The notes under the pieces are model-generated. The model searched no databases. It was not told the origin of the DNA and saw only the letters and a program-made list of their open reading frames with translations. DNA of 64,000 nucleotides from the NCBI GenBank assembly GCA_964401385.1, contig CAYNYF010000008.1:1-64000 (forward strand), read 5' to 3'. Positions 56,038 to 64,000 of the stretch are shown one piece after another. Every line of letters starts with the position of its first letter. The first letter of the stretch is position 1. Source of the DNA: CAYNYF01 sp964401385 (GTDB lineage: Bacteria > Planctomycetota > Phycisphaerae > SM23-33). Made by a program: the position numbers and the translations under genes.

Positions 56038-56142
56038 TTCGGCTGCCGGGAAGCTCCGACCGGAGCTATATTCGGCAGTGGCGTCCTCGCCCGGAGCGAC
56101 GGCGGTTCCATGCCCGCCCTCCTGAGGATTGCCCGGGGGCGG

Positions 56143-56601
56143 CTACGTCTGGCCTTCCTCTTCACGCTTGGAAGTGACCGAGAGGTCATCGTCGGTGCCC
56201 TCTTTCTTGTCGGGGCCGGACGAGGTGATCGTGAAGTACGAGCCCTCGTCGTCCGTTTCATACTTGAGCGACTTCTTCCAGGCGTCCTTGGGCTCCTCTT
56301 GGAGATACGGTCCATGCCACTTCTCGGTCAAGGTTTCGTCCTCGAAGGTGGGCTCTTTCCACAAGGCTTCCAGCCCGCCCTCGGAGTCCTTGGGGAAGTA
56401 GCCGATGTCGTACTGGTAGCGTTTCAGCGCGCCGGCAACGGTCTGCTTGAGCAGCACGTTCTTGGTCAGATCGATGCTGGCGCCTTCCCGCGTGCCGGAC
56501 AACGCCACGATGCCCACCGTTGCCAACAGTCCCAGGATGAAGATCACCAGCAGGACCTCCAGCAGCGTGAAGCCCCGTCGGCCTTTCGTGCGTGCGTTCA
56601 A
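56143..56601 (-). CDS. gspG: GspG major pseudopilin
   Basis: The product is about 152 residues from TTG 56601, chosen because AAGGAGA lies just upstream. A longer in-frame start at 56667 is possible. The prepilin site is GRRGFTLLEVLLVIFILGLL. The GspG-specific C-terminal region is present: ALKRYQYDIGYFPKDSEGGL, WHGPYLQEEPKDAWKK, and an acidic end (DDEGSYFTITSSGPDKKEGT) that in the family holds calcium. It is the main subunit of the pseudopilus. Confidence 0.92.
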   Translation of the reverse strand: MNARTKGRRGFTLLEVLLVIFILGLLATVGIVALSGTREGASIDLTKNVLLKQTVAGALKRYQYDIGYFPKDSEGGLEALWKEPTFEDETLTEKWHGPYLQEEPKDAWKKSLKYETDDEGSYFTITSSGPDKKEGTDDDLSVTSKREEEGQT

Positions 56602-56689
56602 TGTATGTCTCCTTTCGATCGTTGAGGCAAAATCGTCACCCGCCCGGGTGCGAACGATCTGGGCCACCGCGGGTGGCGTTTGCCTCGTG

Positions 56690-57886
56690 TCATAATCTCA
56701 TTGTTCGCGACATTGTAAAGATCGGGTACAGCAGCCCCACGGCTATGAACCCGATGATCCCGGCGATGAACACCAGCAGCAGCGGCTCGATCAGCCGGAC
56801 GGCGGCATCCACCTGGCGGTTTGTCCGGCGCTCGATGGTGTCGGCCGCCTGAAGCAAGACCTTCTCCAATTGGTTTGATTCCTCGCCGACGGCGATGATC
56901 TCGGTGATCTCGTCCGGGAAGAGCCCACTGCGCTGGAGCGGCTCTGCCAACGGCTGGCCGGCGCGGACGTTCTCGGCCGCCGCCTCGATCGCGTCGGCCA
57001 TGATTTCGTTGCCCGTGGCGCCCTTGGCGATCGTCAGCGCCTGGATGATGGGCACGCCGTTGGCCAGCATCGTCCCCAGCACCCGGCAGAACCGGGTGAT
57101 GGCAACCATCCGGATTGCGCGCCCGGCCAGGGGGATCTTCAGTTTCCAGGCCGCCCAGAGCTTCCGCCCGCTTTGGCTGCGGACGTATGCGCGTGCTACC
57201 ACCACAGCCGCCGCGACCGTCCCGAGGATGAGCCAGGCATATCCCCGGGCCGCGTCGGAAACGGAAAAGAGCACCCGCGACGGCAGCGGCAATTCCTGGC
57301 CGCCCAGGAAGTTGCGGAACGTCGGGACAAACAGCACCAGCACCCCCGTTACCACGAGGCTGCCGATGCTCGCCAGCACGATGGGATACACCATGGCCCC
57401 TCGGACTTTGCTCCTCAGATCGTCCTGTCGCTCGATGAACGAAGCCAGGTTCGTCAGGACGTCCTCGAGGAAGCCGGCGAACTCGCCCGCACGGACCATG
57501 GCCACGTGCAGCTCCGTGAAGACCTTCGGGTGCTTGGCCAGAGAGTCCGCCAGCGTGTCGCCAGCGGCGACGTGGTCGCGCACCTCGGCGATGACCCGGC
57601 CCAATTCCGAATTGGTGGATGTGCGGGAGAGAATCTCCAATGCTCGCAACATGGATACGCCGGCCGTCAGCAGGTCCGAAAGCTGCCCGTACGTCACCCC
57701 GATCTGGCGGAGACGGATCCTCCGGGCCCGTCCGGGCCTGCCGGCGACGCCGCCGCGGTTGATGCTGACGGGAAACAACGCCCGTTGACCCAGCGTGCGT
57801 ACAACGGCCGCTTCGTTCTCAGCCTGCATCACGCCGCTGCGCTGTTGGCCGGTAGTATCCTTGGCAACGTAATCAAACGTCGGCAT
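56690..57886 (-). CDS. gspF: GspF-like inner-membrane platform protein
   Basis: The product is about 398 residues from ATG 57886 (MPTFDYVAKDTTGQQ), the usual GspF opening. An upstream in-frame TTG at 57934 would add 16 residues. Two GspF repeats are visible, each with a cytoplasmic helical domain and membrane helix (LADSLAKHPKVFTELHVAMV / LAEPLQRSGLFPDEITEIIA). The hydrophobic helices include VLASIGSLVVTGVLVLFV and LLLVFIAGIIGFIAVGLLYP. It couples GspE to pseudopilus assembly. Confidence 0.92.
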   Translation of the reverse strand: MPTFDYVAKDTTGQQRSGVMQAENEAAVVRTLGQRALFPVSINRGGVAGRPGRARRIRLRQIGVTYGQLSDLLTAGVSMLRALEILSRTSTNSELGRVIAEVRDHVAAGDTLADSLAKHPKVFTELHVAMVRAGEFAGFLEDVLTNLASFIERQDDLRSKVRGAMVYPIVLASIGSLVVTGVLVLFVPTFRNFLGGQELPLPSRVLFSVSDAARGYAWLILGTVAAAVVVARAYVRSQSGRKLWAAWKLKIPLAGRAIRMVAITRFCRVLGTMLANGVPIIQALTIAKGATGNEIMADAIEAAAENVRAGQPLAEPLQRSGLFPDEITEIIAVGEESNQLEKVLLQAADTIERRTNRQVDAAVRLIEPLLLVFIAGIIGFIAVGLLYPIFTMSRTMRL

Positions 57887-57980
57887 GCCAAAAAAACCTC
57901 GTTTGGCGCGAGCCTCAACTCGCCGGTTCGCCAACCCGACTTAGAATTTGTGCCGCCGTCACGAATTTCCGAACGCGAAC

Positions 57981-59651
57981 TCACGCCTTTGTGGCCCGGA
58001 TGACCTCTTCGGGGGTGGTGATGCCTTGGCGGACCTTCACCCAGCCGTCCTCTCTCAGCAATCTGAGCCCCCCTTTCCTGGCCGCGGCCAGTATTTCCCC
58101 AGTGGGGGATCGGGCCATGATTCTCTCGCGCAGGCTCTCGGTCAGGATCATCAGCTCGAACAGACCGGTGCGTCCATAGTATCCGGTGCCGCGGCACTTT
58201 CGGCAGCCGGCCCCGCGGTAAAGCTTCTGCCCCGGTTCCATCTGAAAGTCGGCCGGCATCGCCGTCGGATCCGACTCGTAGGACTCCTTGCAGTCCGGGC
58301 AGATGGTGCGGACCAACCGCTGAGCCATCACCGCTTCCACCGTAGAGGTCACCAGAAACGGCTCGACGCCCATGTCCAGCAGGCGCGTCGGGGCAGAGGC
58401 CGCGTCGTTCGTGTGCAGCGTGGAGAAAACCAGGTGCCCGGTCAGCGATGCCTGCACGGCCGCCTCGGCCGTCTCCAGGTCGCGAATCTCCCCGATCATC
58501 ACAATGTCGGGGTCGTGGCGAAGGATGTGCCGCAGCCCGCGGGCAAAGGTCAGCCCGACCTTGGGATAGGCCTGTATCTGGTTTACCCCGTCAATGTGGT
58601 ACTCGACCGGGTCTTCCACGGTAATGACCTTGATGGCCGGGGAAACGATCTCTTGCAGGGCCGCGTACAGCGTGGTCGTCTTGCCCGAGCCGGTCGGACC
58701 GGTAACCAGCAGGATCCCGTGCGGCCGGGCGATGGTGCGGTGAAAGAGTTCGAGGGTGTCCTCGACCATGCCGAGTCGGGACAGCGTGAAGGTGAGGTTG
58801 GACCGATCCAGCAGTCGCATCACCACGCCTTCACCGAAAAGCATGGGGATGACGCTGACGCGGACGTCGATCTGCCGCCCGCCCGCCTGGAGCTTGATTC
58901 GCCCGTCCTGCGGGAGGCGCCGCTCGGCAATGTTCAGATCCGCCATGATCTTGATGCGGGAGATGATGGCCGCCTGGAATCGGCGAATCTGCATCGGCAA
59001 CTTGGTCTGCTGGAGCACTCCGTCGACGCGGTAGCGGACCACCAAATCGCGCTCGTACGGCTCGATGTGAATGTCGGTGGCGCGTTCTTTGAGGGCTTCC
59101 AGGAAGATCTCGTTGACCAGCTTGATGACCGAGGCTTCCTGAGCCATCTCCAGCAGGTCTTCGCTGTCGCCGTTGGAACTGCTGACGATTTCCAGATCGG
59201 ATGAGTCCATCATCTCGTCGATGGTCTCACCCCCCACGCCGTAGTAGGACTTGATGATCTTGTCGATCTCTTCACTCGGGGCCAGCGCCGGCTGGATCTC
59301 CATCCCCGTCATGAGTCGGACCTCATCGAAGGAATACAGATCGAACGGGTCGGAGGTAGCCACGCGAAGTACGCCGTTCTCCTTCGACAGGGGCACCAGT
59401 CCCCGCCGGTAGACCAGCTTCGGCGGGAGCGACCGCAGCGTCTCCACGTCGATTTCCACCTCGGCCAGGTTCACCATGGGAATGCCCAACTGCTCAGACA
59501 TGATGCGAAGGACCTGCTCCTCGCTGACGTGGCCGGACTCGATCAGGGCCTTGTCCAGGCGCTGCCCCGTCCGCTTGCGCAGGGCAAGGGCCTCGGCCAG
59601 ATCCTCCGGCTTGATCAGGCCCCTCTCCAGCAAAACCTCGCCGATGCTCAT
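57981..59651 (-). CDS. gspE: GspE-family secretion/assembly ATPase
   Basis: The 556-residue protein opens with a MshEN-like domain (about 1-150: GEVLLERGLIKPEDLAEAL). The ATPase core has Walker A GPTGSGKTT (318-326), DPVEYHIDGVNQIQ, Walker B-type IVMIGEIRDLETAE and the His-box HLVFSTLHTND. A four-cysteine zinc site lies near 455-510 (CPDCK, CRKCRGTGYYGR). It is the first gene of the secretion operon and powers pseudopilus growth. AAGGTGG precedes the start. Confidence 0.95.
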   Translation of the reverse strand: MSIGEVLLERGLIKPEDLAEALALRKRTGQRLDKALIESGHVSEEQVLRIMSEQLGIPMVNLAEVEIDVETLRSLPPKLVYRRGLVPLSKENGVLRVATSDPFDLYSFDEVRLMTGMEIQPALAPSEEIDKIIKSYYGVGGETIDEMMDSSDLEIVSSSNGDSEDLLEMAQEASVIKLVNEIFLEALKERATDIHIEPYERDLVVRYRVDGVLQQTKLPMQIRRFQAAIISRIKIMADLNIAERRLPQDGRIKLQAGGRQIDVRVSVIPMLFGEGVVMRLLDRSNLTFTLSRLGMVEDTLELFHRTIARPHGILLVTGPTGSGKTTTLYAALQEIVSPAIKVITVEDPVEYHIDGVNQIQAYPKVGLTFARGLRHILRHDPDIVMIGEIRDLETAEAAVQASLTGHLVFSTLHTNDAASAPTRLLDMGVEPFLVTSTVEAVMAQRLVRTICPDCKESYESDPTAMPADFQMEPGQKLYRGAGCRKCRGTGYYGRTGLFELMILTESLRERIMARSPTGEILAAARKGGLRLLREDGWVKVRQGITTPEEVIRATKA

Positions 59652-60133
59652 CCGAGATCCACCTTCGCAAGCGTCCGGGACTTCGTCCGCGTTCTAATCA
59701 TCTTCAACCCGCATGGCGCGGACTCGTTCCGCTCAACACCCATAGGGCATGAACGCTAAATCGGCCTTTCTTATTGCGTTTCTGGGTCGATTTTCCAACC
59801 TTTGGGACCCCAACCCCTCTGTTGTATGCGTACGCCTGCCGCGCGGCGGACTCTGGCGGGAGAAAGAGCCCCAGACAGACGTGTTCTCCCGCCCCGGCCG
59901 CAGCGGCTGAAGCAAGGGCTGCCGAGCATTGCCCGGCGTGGCCGGGCACAATCAGGAAAGCAAGCCTGTCCCATTTGTTCACCTTCGCGGGCGTCGGCGT
60001 CACGCCATCGACCGCCACGTCTTCCTGCGCATACTCACCCTCGATCCGATGATCCTCTGGCGAGTAGAATTCTTTTCAAGAGAGCAAGACCGTGCCGGTT
60101 TACCTCAAATTCCCACCCAGTGCAGTTCGGTGG
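59652..60133. other. gene-free stretch upstream of the secretion operon
   Basis: These 482 bases must contain the promoter of the gspE operon on the minus strand. Short open frames here show no coding character or recognised motifs. I find no convincing promoter, riboswitch or repeat. Confidence 0.45.
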
Positions 60134-60679
60134 TTACTTACCAGCGCTCTTTCGCCAGTCTCCCCCTTCAAGGAATTCCCAGAGCTTCACCGATGGACCC
60201 CGATCGACCATGAAGCCCTCAACTGTCCAGTAGGCCCCGTATTTCAGTCGAACCTCCAGGAGCGGTTCTCCCTTCTCATTAGAGAATATGAGAAAATACC
60301 TAGTGGCCGACTTGATCACACCATCGCTCCGCTCGAACGTTAGCAGCTCTGCAATCCGTTTGATGGCAGCCCGATCCGTTATCGTAGTTTCGAATTCTCG
60401 TAGGCTTCCCGGGGTCGGTGGATCGAGATAGAAACGCTCGACCAAGCGAAGCGAATGAGCTTCCCGTATAGCGCGGCGGACCCTGTAATCACGCCACGAT
60501 GCCATGGGCCAGTTGAACCAGTAGTAGCACAAGTAAGCAGCGCACAGCAACCCGAGAGCCGCCACCACCACCAACAGAATCGGCATGCGTCGTTTCTTCA
60601 CGCCCTTAGGGTCCTGATCTGAACTCTCTGGCCCAGCCGTTGAGCAGACCGTATCCGAGGAATTCGCGCGATTCTCCAC
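60134..60679 (-). CDS. small membrane protein after the RHS fragment, possible immunity protein
   Basis: The 181-residue product has a hydrophilic N-terminus, one membrane helix (RMPILLVVVAALGLLCAAYLC) and a soluble C-terminal domain (AHSLRLVERFYLDPPTPG, YGAYWTVEGFMVDRGPSVK) of unknown type. GTG 60679 overlaps the RHS gene by 74 bases; GTG 60601 is an alternative start. Small genes just downstream of RHS tips often encode immunity proteins, and this position fits. Function is otherwise unknown. Confidence 0.6.
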   Translation of the reverse strand: MENRANSSDTVCSTAGPESSDQDPKGVKKRRMPILLVVVAALGLLCAAYLCYYWFNWPMASWRDYRVRRAIREAHSLRLVERFYLDPPTPGSLREFETTITDRAAIKRIAELLTFERSDGVIKSATRYFLIFSNEKGEPLLEVRLKYGAYWTVEGFMVDRGPSVKLWEFLEGGDWRKSAGK

Positions 60680-61973
60680 GTCCGAACCTTCTCCCTGCTG
60701 GGTCCTGCGGGTAGCGAAACCACATCATCCCTAGCCAAGCAGAGTAGATGTCCCCGACAGCCCCGACGGCGCTGGCGTTTCCCCTGAGGACTTCCCTGGC
60801 CATTTCCCTAGCAAAGACCTCGCTCGAACAGCTGATCGCGTACAAGCGTGCTCCCCGGGCAAACCAGCACCTCGCAGGTCCCTTCTCCTGCTTGGCCCGC
60901 TCATAGGACTCTTTGTATTCTGGGACACCGTTGAACATCCAAGTCCTTAGATCAGGATTCGCTTGTATCGTCGTCCCAACTATCCATAGCGGGCCCCCGT
61001 CGTCGGCCTTGCCCTCAAAAACACCCGCTCCCCCGTGCCCAGCAATCACCAGCGCCTTGATCGGAGAACGTCCTTGCTTGGACTGCTTTGCTATGTAGTC
61101 TATGACACCTCTACCCGTCTCAAAGTACGCAGACGAACCCAGGAGCGCCTTATCCGCCAGGTCCGCTCTGCCGATTGTTACGCGCAGCTCACGCCCACGC
61201 GACCAGTGAAATCTTAGATTCGCAATGCTGTAAACCGCACAGCGCGGGGCCTTCTTCTCCTTCCACGTCTTGGCCGCCTGATCCTCATCCACAGGCTCGG
61301 CGTCGAGACCAGGATGGCGCCACAGGCAGACCCAATCCTTGTCGGCTCCTCCACCTTTCCGTGCCAGTTCCTCCAGTGAGTCGCCGTCCTTCGTTGCCTC
61401 GTACATCCTCCGACCCGGGTCTCTGTTGCGAGGCACGAGCCTCCAGTAGCCCCGGGGGTCCGTGAACGTCAGGGGCGCGCTTCTCACGTACTGATACAAA
61501 CTCATCCCATCCACGTAGCCGCTCGGATCGCGTTGGCAGAACCGGCCGAGGGTGGGGTGGAGGTATCGGGCGCGGTTGTAGTACAGGCCGAACTCCTTGT
61601 CGAAGAGCAGCCCCTGGTGGCCGGTGTCGCAGATGCCGGTGATCAGGGGGACCAGCGGGCCGCCGCCCAGGCCGCGGGCCGACTCCAGCGTGGGATAGGT
61701 CACCAGGGCGTCGTTGCTGGGGCGGGAATCGCCGTAGCTGTCAGCGTAAATGCTGTAGTCGCCGCCATTTATCTGGCCATTCCCGTCCAGGTCCGCCCGG
61801 CTCTCGGGCTTGTCGGTCTTGCCGTAATCATCGGCCCAGATGGCATAGTCGCCGCCGTTGACGGCCCCGTCGTCGTTCATGTCGGCGAGCAGCCAGTTGT
61901 GGGTGAAGATCGTCCGCCGGCCGTAAGGCGTGTATTCGTAACGCTCCACCAGAATCCCCGTGGCGTTGACCAT
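60606..61973 (-). CDS. 5'-truncated RHS-repeat tip with dockerin-like repeats and a variable C-terminal domain
   Basis: About 455 residues are readable from ATG 61973 (MVNATGILVERYEYTPYGRR). Two dockerin-like calcium motifs are inserted (DMNDDGAVNGGDYAIWADDY, DLDGNGQINGGDYSIYADSY). The RHS core follows: YNRARYLHPTLGRFCQRDPS, GMSLYQYVRSAPLTFTDPRG. The variable C-terminal domain carries ALVIAGHGGAG and RLYAISCSSEVFA, a His/Cys pair reminiscent of clan CD (caspase-like) peptidases. The long upstream RHS body is missing and an unrelated gene ends at 62015, so this is probably a relic or a cassette tip. Confidence 0.75.
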   Translation of the reverse strand: MVNATGILVERYEYTPYGRRTIFTHNWLLADMNDDGAVNGGDYAIWADDYGKTDKPESRADLDGNGQINGGDYSIYADSYGDSRPSNDALVTYPTLESARGLGGGPLVPLITGICDTGHQGLLFDKEFGLYYNRARYLHPTLGRFCQRDPSGYVDGMSLYQYVRSAPLTFTDPRGYWRLVPRNRDPGRRMYEATKDGDSLEELARKGGGADKDWVCLWRHPGLDAEPVDEDQAAKTWKEKKAPRCAVYSIANLRFHWSRGRELRVTIGRADLADKALLGSSAYFETGRGVIDYIAKQSKQGRSPIKALVIAGHGGAGVFEGKADDGGPLWIVGTTIQANPDLRTWMFNGVPEYKESYERAKQEKGPARCWFARGARLYAISCSSEVFAREMAREVLRGNASAVGAVGDIYSAWLGMMWFRYPQDPAGRRFGRGESREFLGYGLLNGWAREFRSGP

Positions 61974-62014
61974 TCCCAGTACCTTGTGGCGGCAGCCTGC
62001 CTGCCCGCCGCGGC

Positions 62015-62854
62015 TTACTTGATTTTTACGCCGGCCTCCCCGGCCGCGGAGCGGATGTAATCCGCCGCCCGCCGGTACTCCTCGGCCGTGTCGAGATGCT
62101 CGGTCAGCAGCGGCACGTCCTGGCCGAGCTTGTCCATCTCCTCCAGAAACACGCGGTAGTCCAGGCTTCCCTGCCCGGGGGCGACCTGGCTGATGTTCAC
62201 GTTGAACTGGTTGGACATGGAGACGTCCTTGCCGTGGACGCTCTTGATGTAGGGCCCGAGCTTGGCGAAGCATTCGCGCAGGAAATCGGCGTTGGCGTAG
62301 TACACCCGCGGACTGCTGATCATGTTCGCCGGGTCCAGATGCGCGGCGAACTGCTTCCGGTCGATCGCCTCGATCAGCCGGAGATAGCTGTCGGGCGAAT
62401 CCGGGGGCACCCACGGCATGGGCTCCAGGGTGTAGAAGGTCCGCGTGGGCGCGACCTCGTCGACGATCTCCCGCACGGTGGCGACGATCCTCTCGAAGGT
62501 CTCGTCGCTGAAGTTCTCCTGGTGGGGGCCGTCCCATTGCTGGCCGCGCGAGCCGGCGATGTTGACGCAGCACAGTGCGCCGACCCTCTCGGCCAGGGCG
62601 AGCTGCCGCTTGCAGCCTTCCAGGGCCTCCCGGCGGGTCTTGTCGTCGTCGCTGAGCGGGTTGGACCAGGCGCCGACCTCGGCGATGACGATCCCGGCCG
62701 ACGTGGCCGCCTCGACGTAAGACGCGATCGTCGCCTCGTCCGCGTCGGCCTTCACCGGGCAGTGGGCCGCGCTGTAGCCGAGCCGCTTCAGGGCCGCAAT
62801 CCAACCCGCCGGGTCGGTGAACTTCTCGAAAATGGGTCCGCCTAATCTCATCAT
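62015..62854 (-). CDS. sugar phosphate isomerase/epimerase, xylose-isomerase-like TIM barrel
   Basis: The 279-residue product has the family fold with metal-site segments EPMPWVPPDSPD, AAHLDPANMISSPR and KSVHGKDVSMSN, plus LLTEHLDTAEEYRRA near the end. The start at 62854 follows AAAGGG. It is distinct from the paralogue at 10747-11514. It lies directly upstream of the RHS fragment with about 40 bases between them. Substrate unknown; sugar or polyol isomerisation or dehydration is usual. Confidence 0.87.
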   Translation of the reverse strand: MMRLGGPIFEKFTDPAGWIAALKRLGYSAAHCPVKADADEATIASYVEAATSAGIVIAEVGAWSNPLSDDDKTRREALEGCKRQLALAERVGALCCVNIAGSRGQQWDGPHQENFSDETFERIVATVREIVDEVAPTRTFYTLEPMPWVPPDSPDSYLRLIEAIDRKQFAAHLDPANMISSPRVYYANADFLRECFAKLGPYIKSVHGKDVSMSNQFNVNISQVAPGQGSLDYRVFLEEMDKLGQDVPLLTEHLDTAEEYRRAADYIRSAAGEAGVKIK

Positions 62855-63046
62855 TCATCCCTTTCCAGGATCTGTGCGCTCGCCAGCGCGCTTCTATCGC
62901 GCCGGCCTGTTGCCTGTCAAGCACCTCCGCGGCCACATACAATGAGGGGACGTGGGCGGCCGAGCATGTGAAGCACGGTGCTGGACATTGTTGGCGGATC
63001 GTCGGCCTGCCCCAGATGCGGAATCGGGCGGGTGGGGAGGATTGAC

Positions 63047-64000
63047 ATGAGACGCTCTTTCCAGAAACTCTTGGTCGGCTGTATGCTGCTGGCGAGCGCT
63101 GGCGGGGGCTGCATGCGGCCGGGCAAGCTCGAACTGCCCCATCGCTGGGTGTATGTCTCGACCAACATGCTGGTGGCGAAGAACGTCGAATCGACGATCG
63201 CACTGCTCCAGCGGGCGGCCGAGGCCGGCTACACCGGCGTGGCACTGGCCGACAGCAAGTTCATGCGATGGGATCGCATGCCGCCGAGGTACCTCGCCAA
63301 CGTGGGCAAGGTCCGCGCCGCCTGCCGGAAGTACAAGCTGGACTGCACCGCGTGTGTGATGCCGATGGGATACTCCAACTCGCTGCTCTCGCGCGACCCG
63401 AACCTGGCGGCCGGGCTGCCCGTGACGGACGCGCCGTTCGTCGTGCGGGCCGGCAAGCTGGTCCCGGAGGACGAACCGTCCAGCTTCTTCGAGGGCTCCT
63501 TCGAGCTGTACTTTGACAACCGCCCCGTCGGCTGGGTCTTCGCCGACCAGCCCGGCAAGATCACCTTCATCGACACGCAGGTCAAATACGAAGGCAAGGC
63601 CTCGTTGCGGATGCAGGACGTCGGCGTGCACTCTCCGCGTCACGGGCACGGCCGAGTGATGCGTGTCCTTCACGTCGCCCCGTTCCGTCATTACCACGTA
63701 TCGGCGGCGGTCAAGACGCAGGACTTCGCCGCGGCCGACAAGGTCAAGATCATCGTGCTGGCCGAAGACCAGACGGTCTTGAACACGTCTCAACCGCCGG
63801 TCCGGCCGACGCAGGACTGGAAGCTCGTGCACATCACCTTCAACAGCCTGGAGTTCTCCCAGGTGCGGCTGTACCTCGGCGTCTGGGGCGGCAAGGGCGG
63901 GAAGATCTGGTGGGACGACGTCCGCGTCGAGCCGGCTGGGCTGTTCAATATGGTCCGCCGCGAAGGCGCCCCCCTTCGCGTCACCAGCGCCGACGGCAAG
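63047..64000 (+). CDS. secreted lipoprotein-like carbohydrate-associated protein, runs off the window end
   Basis: The reading frame is open from ATG 63047 (GGGGAGG 7 bases upstream) to the last base, 318 codons. A signal with a possible lipobox ends near Cys22 (LLASAGGGC). The next part looks like the start of a TIM-barrel glycosidase-like domain (STIALLQRAAEAGYTGVALADSKF). A beta-sandwich carbohydrate-binding-like region follows (VKYEGKASLRMQDVG, FRHYHVSAAVKT, GGKIWWDDVRVEPAG). The C-terminus lies outside the window, so the family cannot be fixed. Confidence 0.75.
   Translation, partial: MRRSFQKLLVGCMLLASAGGGCMRPGKLELPHRWVYVSTNMLVAKNVESTIALLQRAAEAGYTGVALADSKFMRWDRMPPRYLANVGKVRAACRKYKLDCTACVMPMGYSNSLLSRDPNLAAGLPVTDAPFVVRAGKLVPEDEPSSFFEGSFELYFDNRPVGWVFADQPGKITFIDTQVKYEGKASLRMQDVGVHSPRHGHGRVMRVLHVAPFRHYHVSAAVKTQDFAAADKVKIIVLAEDQTVLNTSQPPVRPTQDWKLVHITFNSLEFSQVRLYLGVWGGKGGKIWWDDVRVEPAGLFNMVRREGAPLRVTSADGK

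Noticed and set aside
59704..60018. A short minus-strand frame of 104 codons upstream of gspE
   Set aside because: No ribosome site, domain or coding pattern stands out, and three overlapping frames exist at the same place.
62015..63245. Extension of the RHS reading frame upstream to 63245
   Set aside because: This stretch overlaps the sugar isomerase in another frame on the same strand and has Arg/Pro-rich, low-complexity translation. RHS-like sequence begins only near 62000.
1..64000. CRISPR arrays, rRNA genes, prophage integrases or transposase genes
   Set aside because: I saw no regular short repeats with spacers, no rRNA signatures, and no integrase or transposase motifs in the window.

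Overview
The window is GC-rich DNA packed with genes on both strands. Its gene content suggests a chromosome from the Planctomycetota, possibly Phycisphaerae-like; this is inferred and not tested. Pointers are a formylglycine sulfatase beside large secreted glycoside hydrolase-like and heparinase-like proteins, dockerin-like repeats inside an RHS protein, several sugar-phosphate isomerase and uroporphyrinogen-decarboxylase-like paralogues, and a type II secretion (T2SS)-like locus.

Left part (1-33 kb): an HtrA lipoprotein protease and a catalytically dead HtrA-like partner; an AbiE type IV toxin-antitoxin pair with a nearly leaderless promoter; housekeeping genes (tyrA, accA, trpBA, pta); a DJ-1/PfpI gene broken by a 261-bp MITE-like element; then hydrolases, a racemase, one broken and one intact URO-D-like gene, and secreted polysaccharide-degradation genes (DUF4091/GH-like, sulfatase, GH42-like, heparinase II/III-like) around a tRNA-Ser(UGA).

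Centre (33.3-59.7 kb, all minus strand): thirteen co-directional genes, read from 59651 downwards: gspE, gspF, gspG, gspH, gspI, gspJ, gspK, a pilM-pilN fusion, pilO/gspM, a 4056-residue secretin, a small lipoprotein, an ECF sigma factor, and a 1024-residue protein that joins the catalytic cores of RNA polymerase beta and beta' in one chain. Many neighbours overlap by ATGA, and the sigma stop codon abuts the polymerase ATG. Two things stand out. The secretin carries about 42 tandem N1-type ring modules where normal GspD has three, many with Arg/Gly-rich loops. The locus also ends in its own sigma factor and miniature polymerase, which look like a dedicated transcription apparatus tied to a secretion or uptake machine. 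This is the best candidate for an undescribed system.

Right part (59.7-64 kb): a 482-base stretch with no recognised gene, a small membrane protein, a 5'-truncated RHS tip with an unusual C-terminal domain, a sugar-phosphate isomerase, and the start of a secreted protein that runs off the end.

All calls come from reading motifs by eye; no database search was run. Repeat counts and residue positions are manual.
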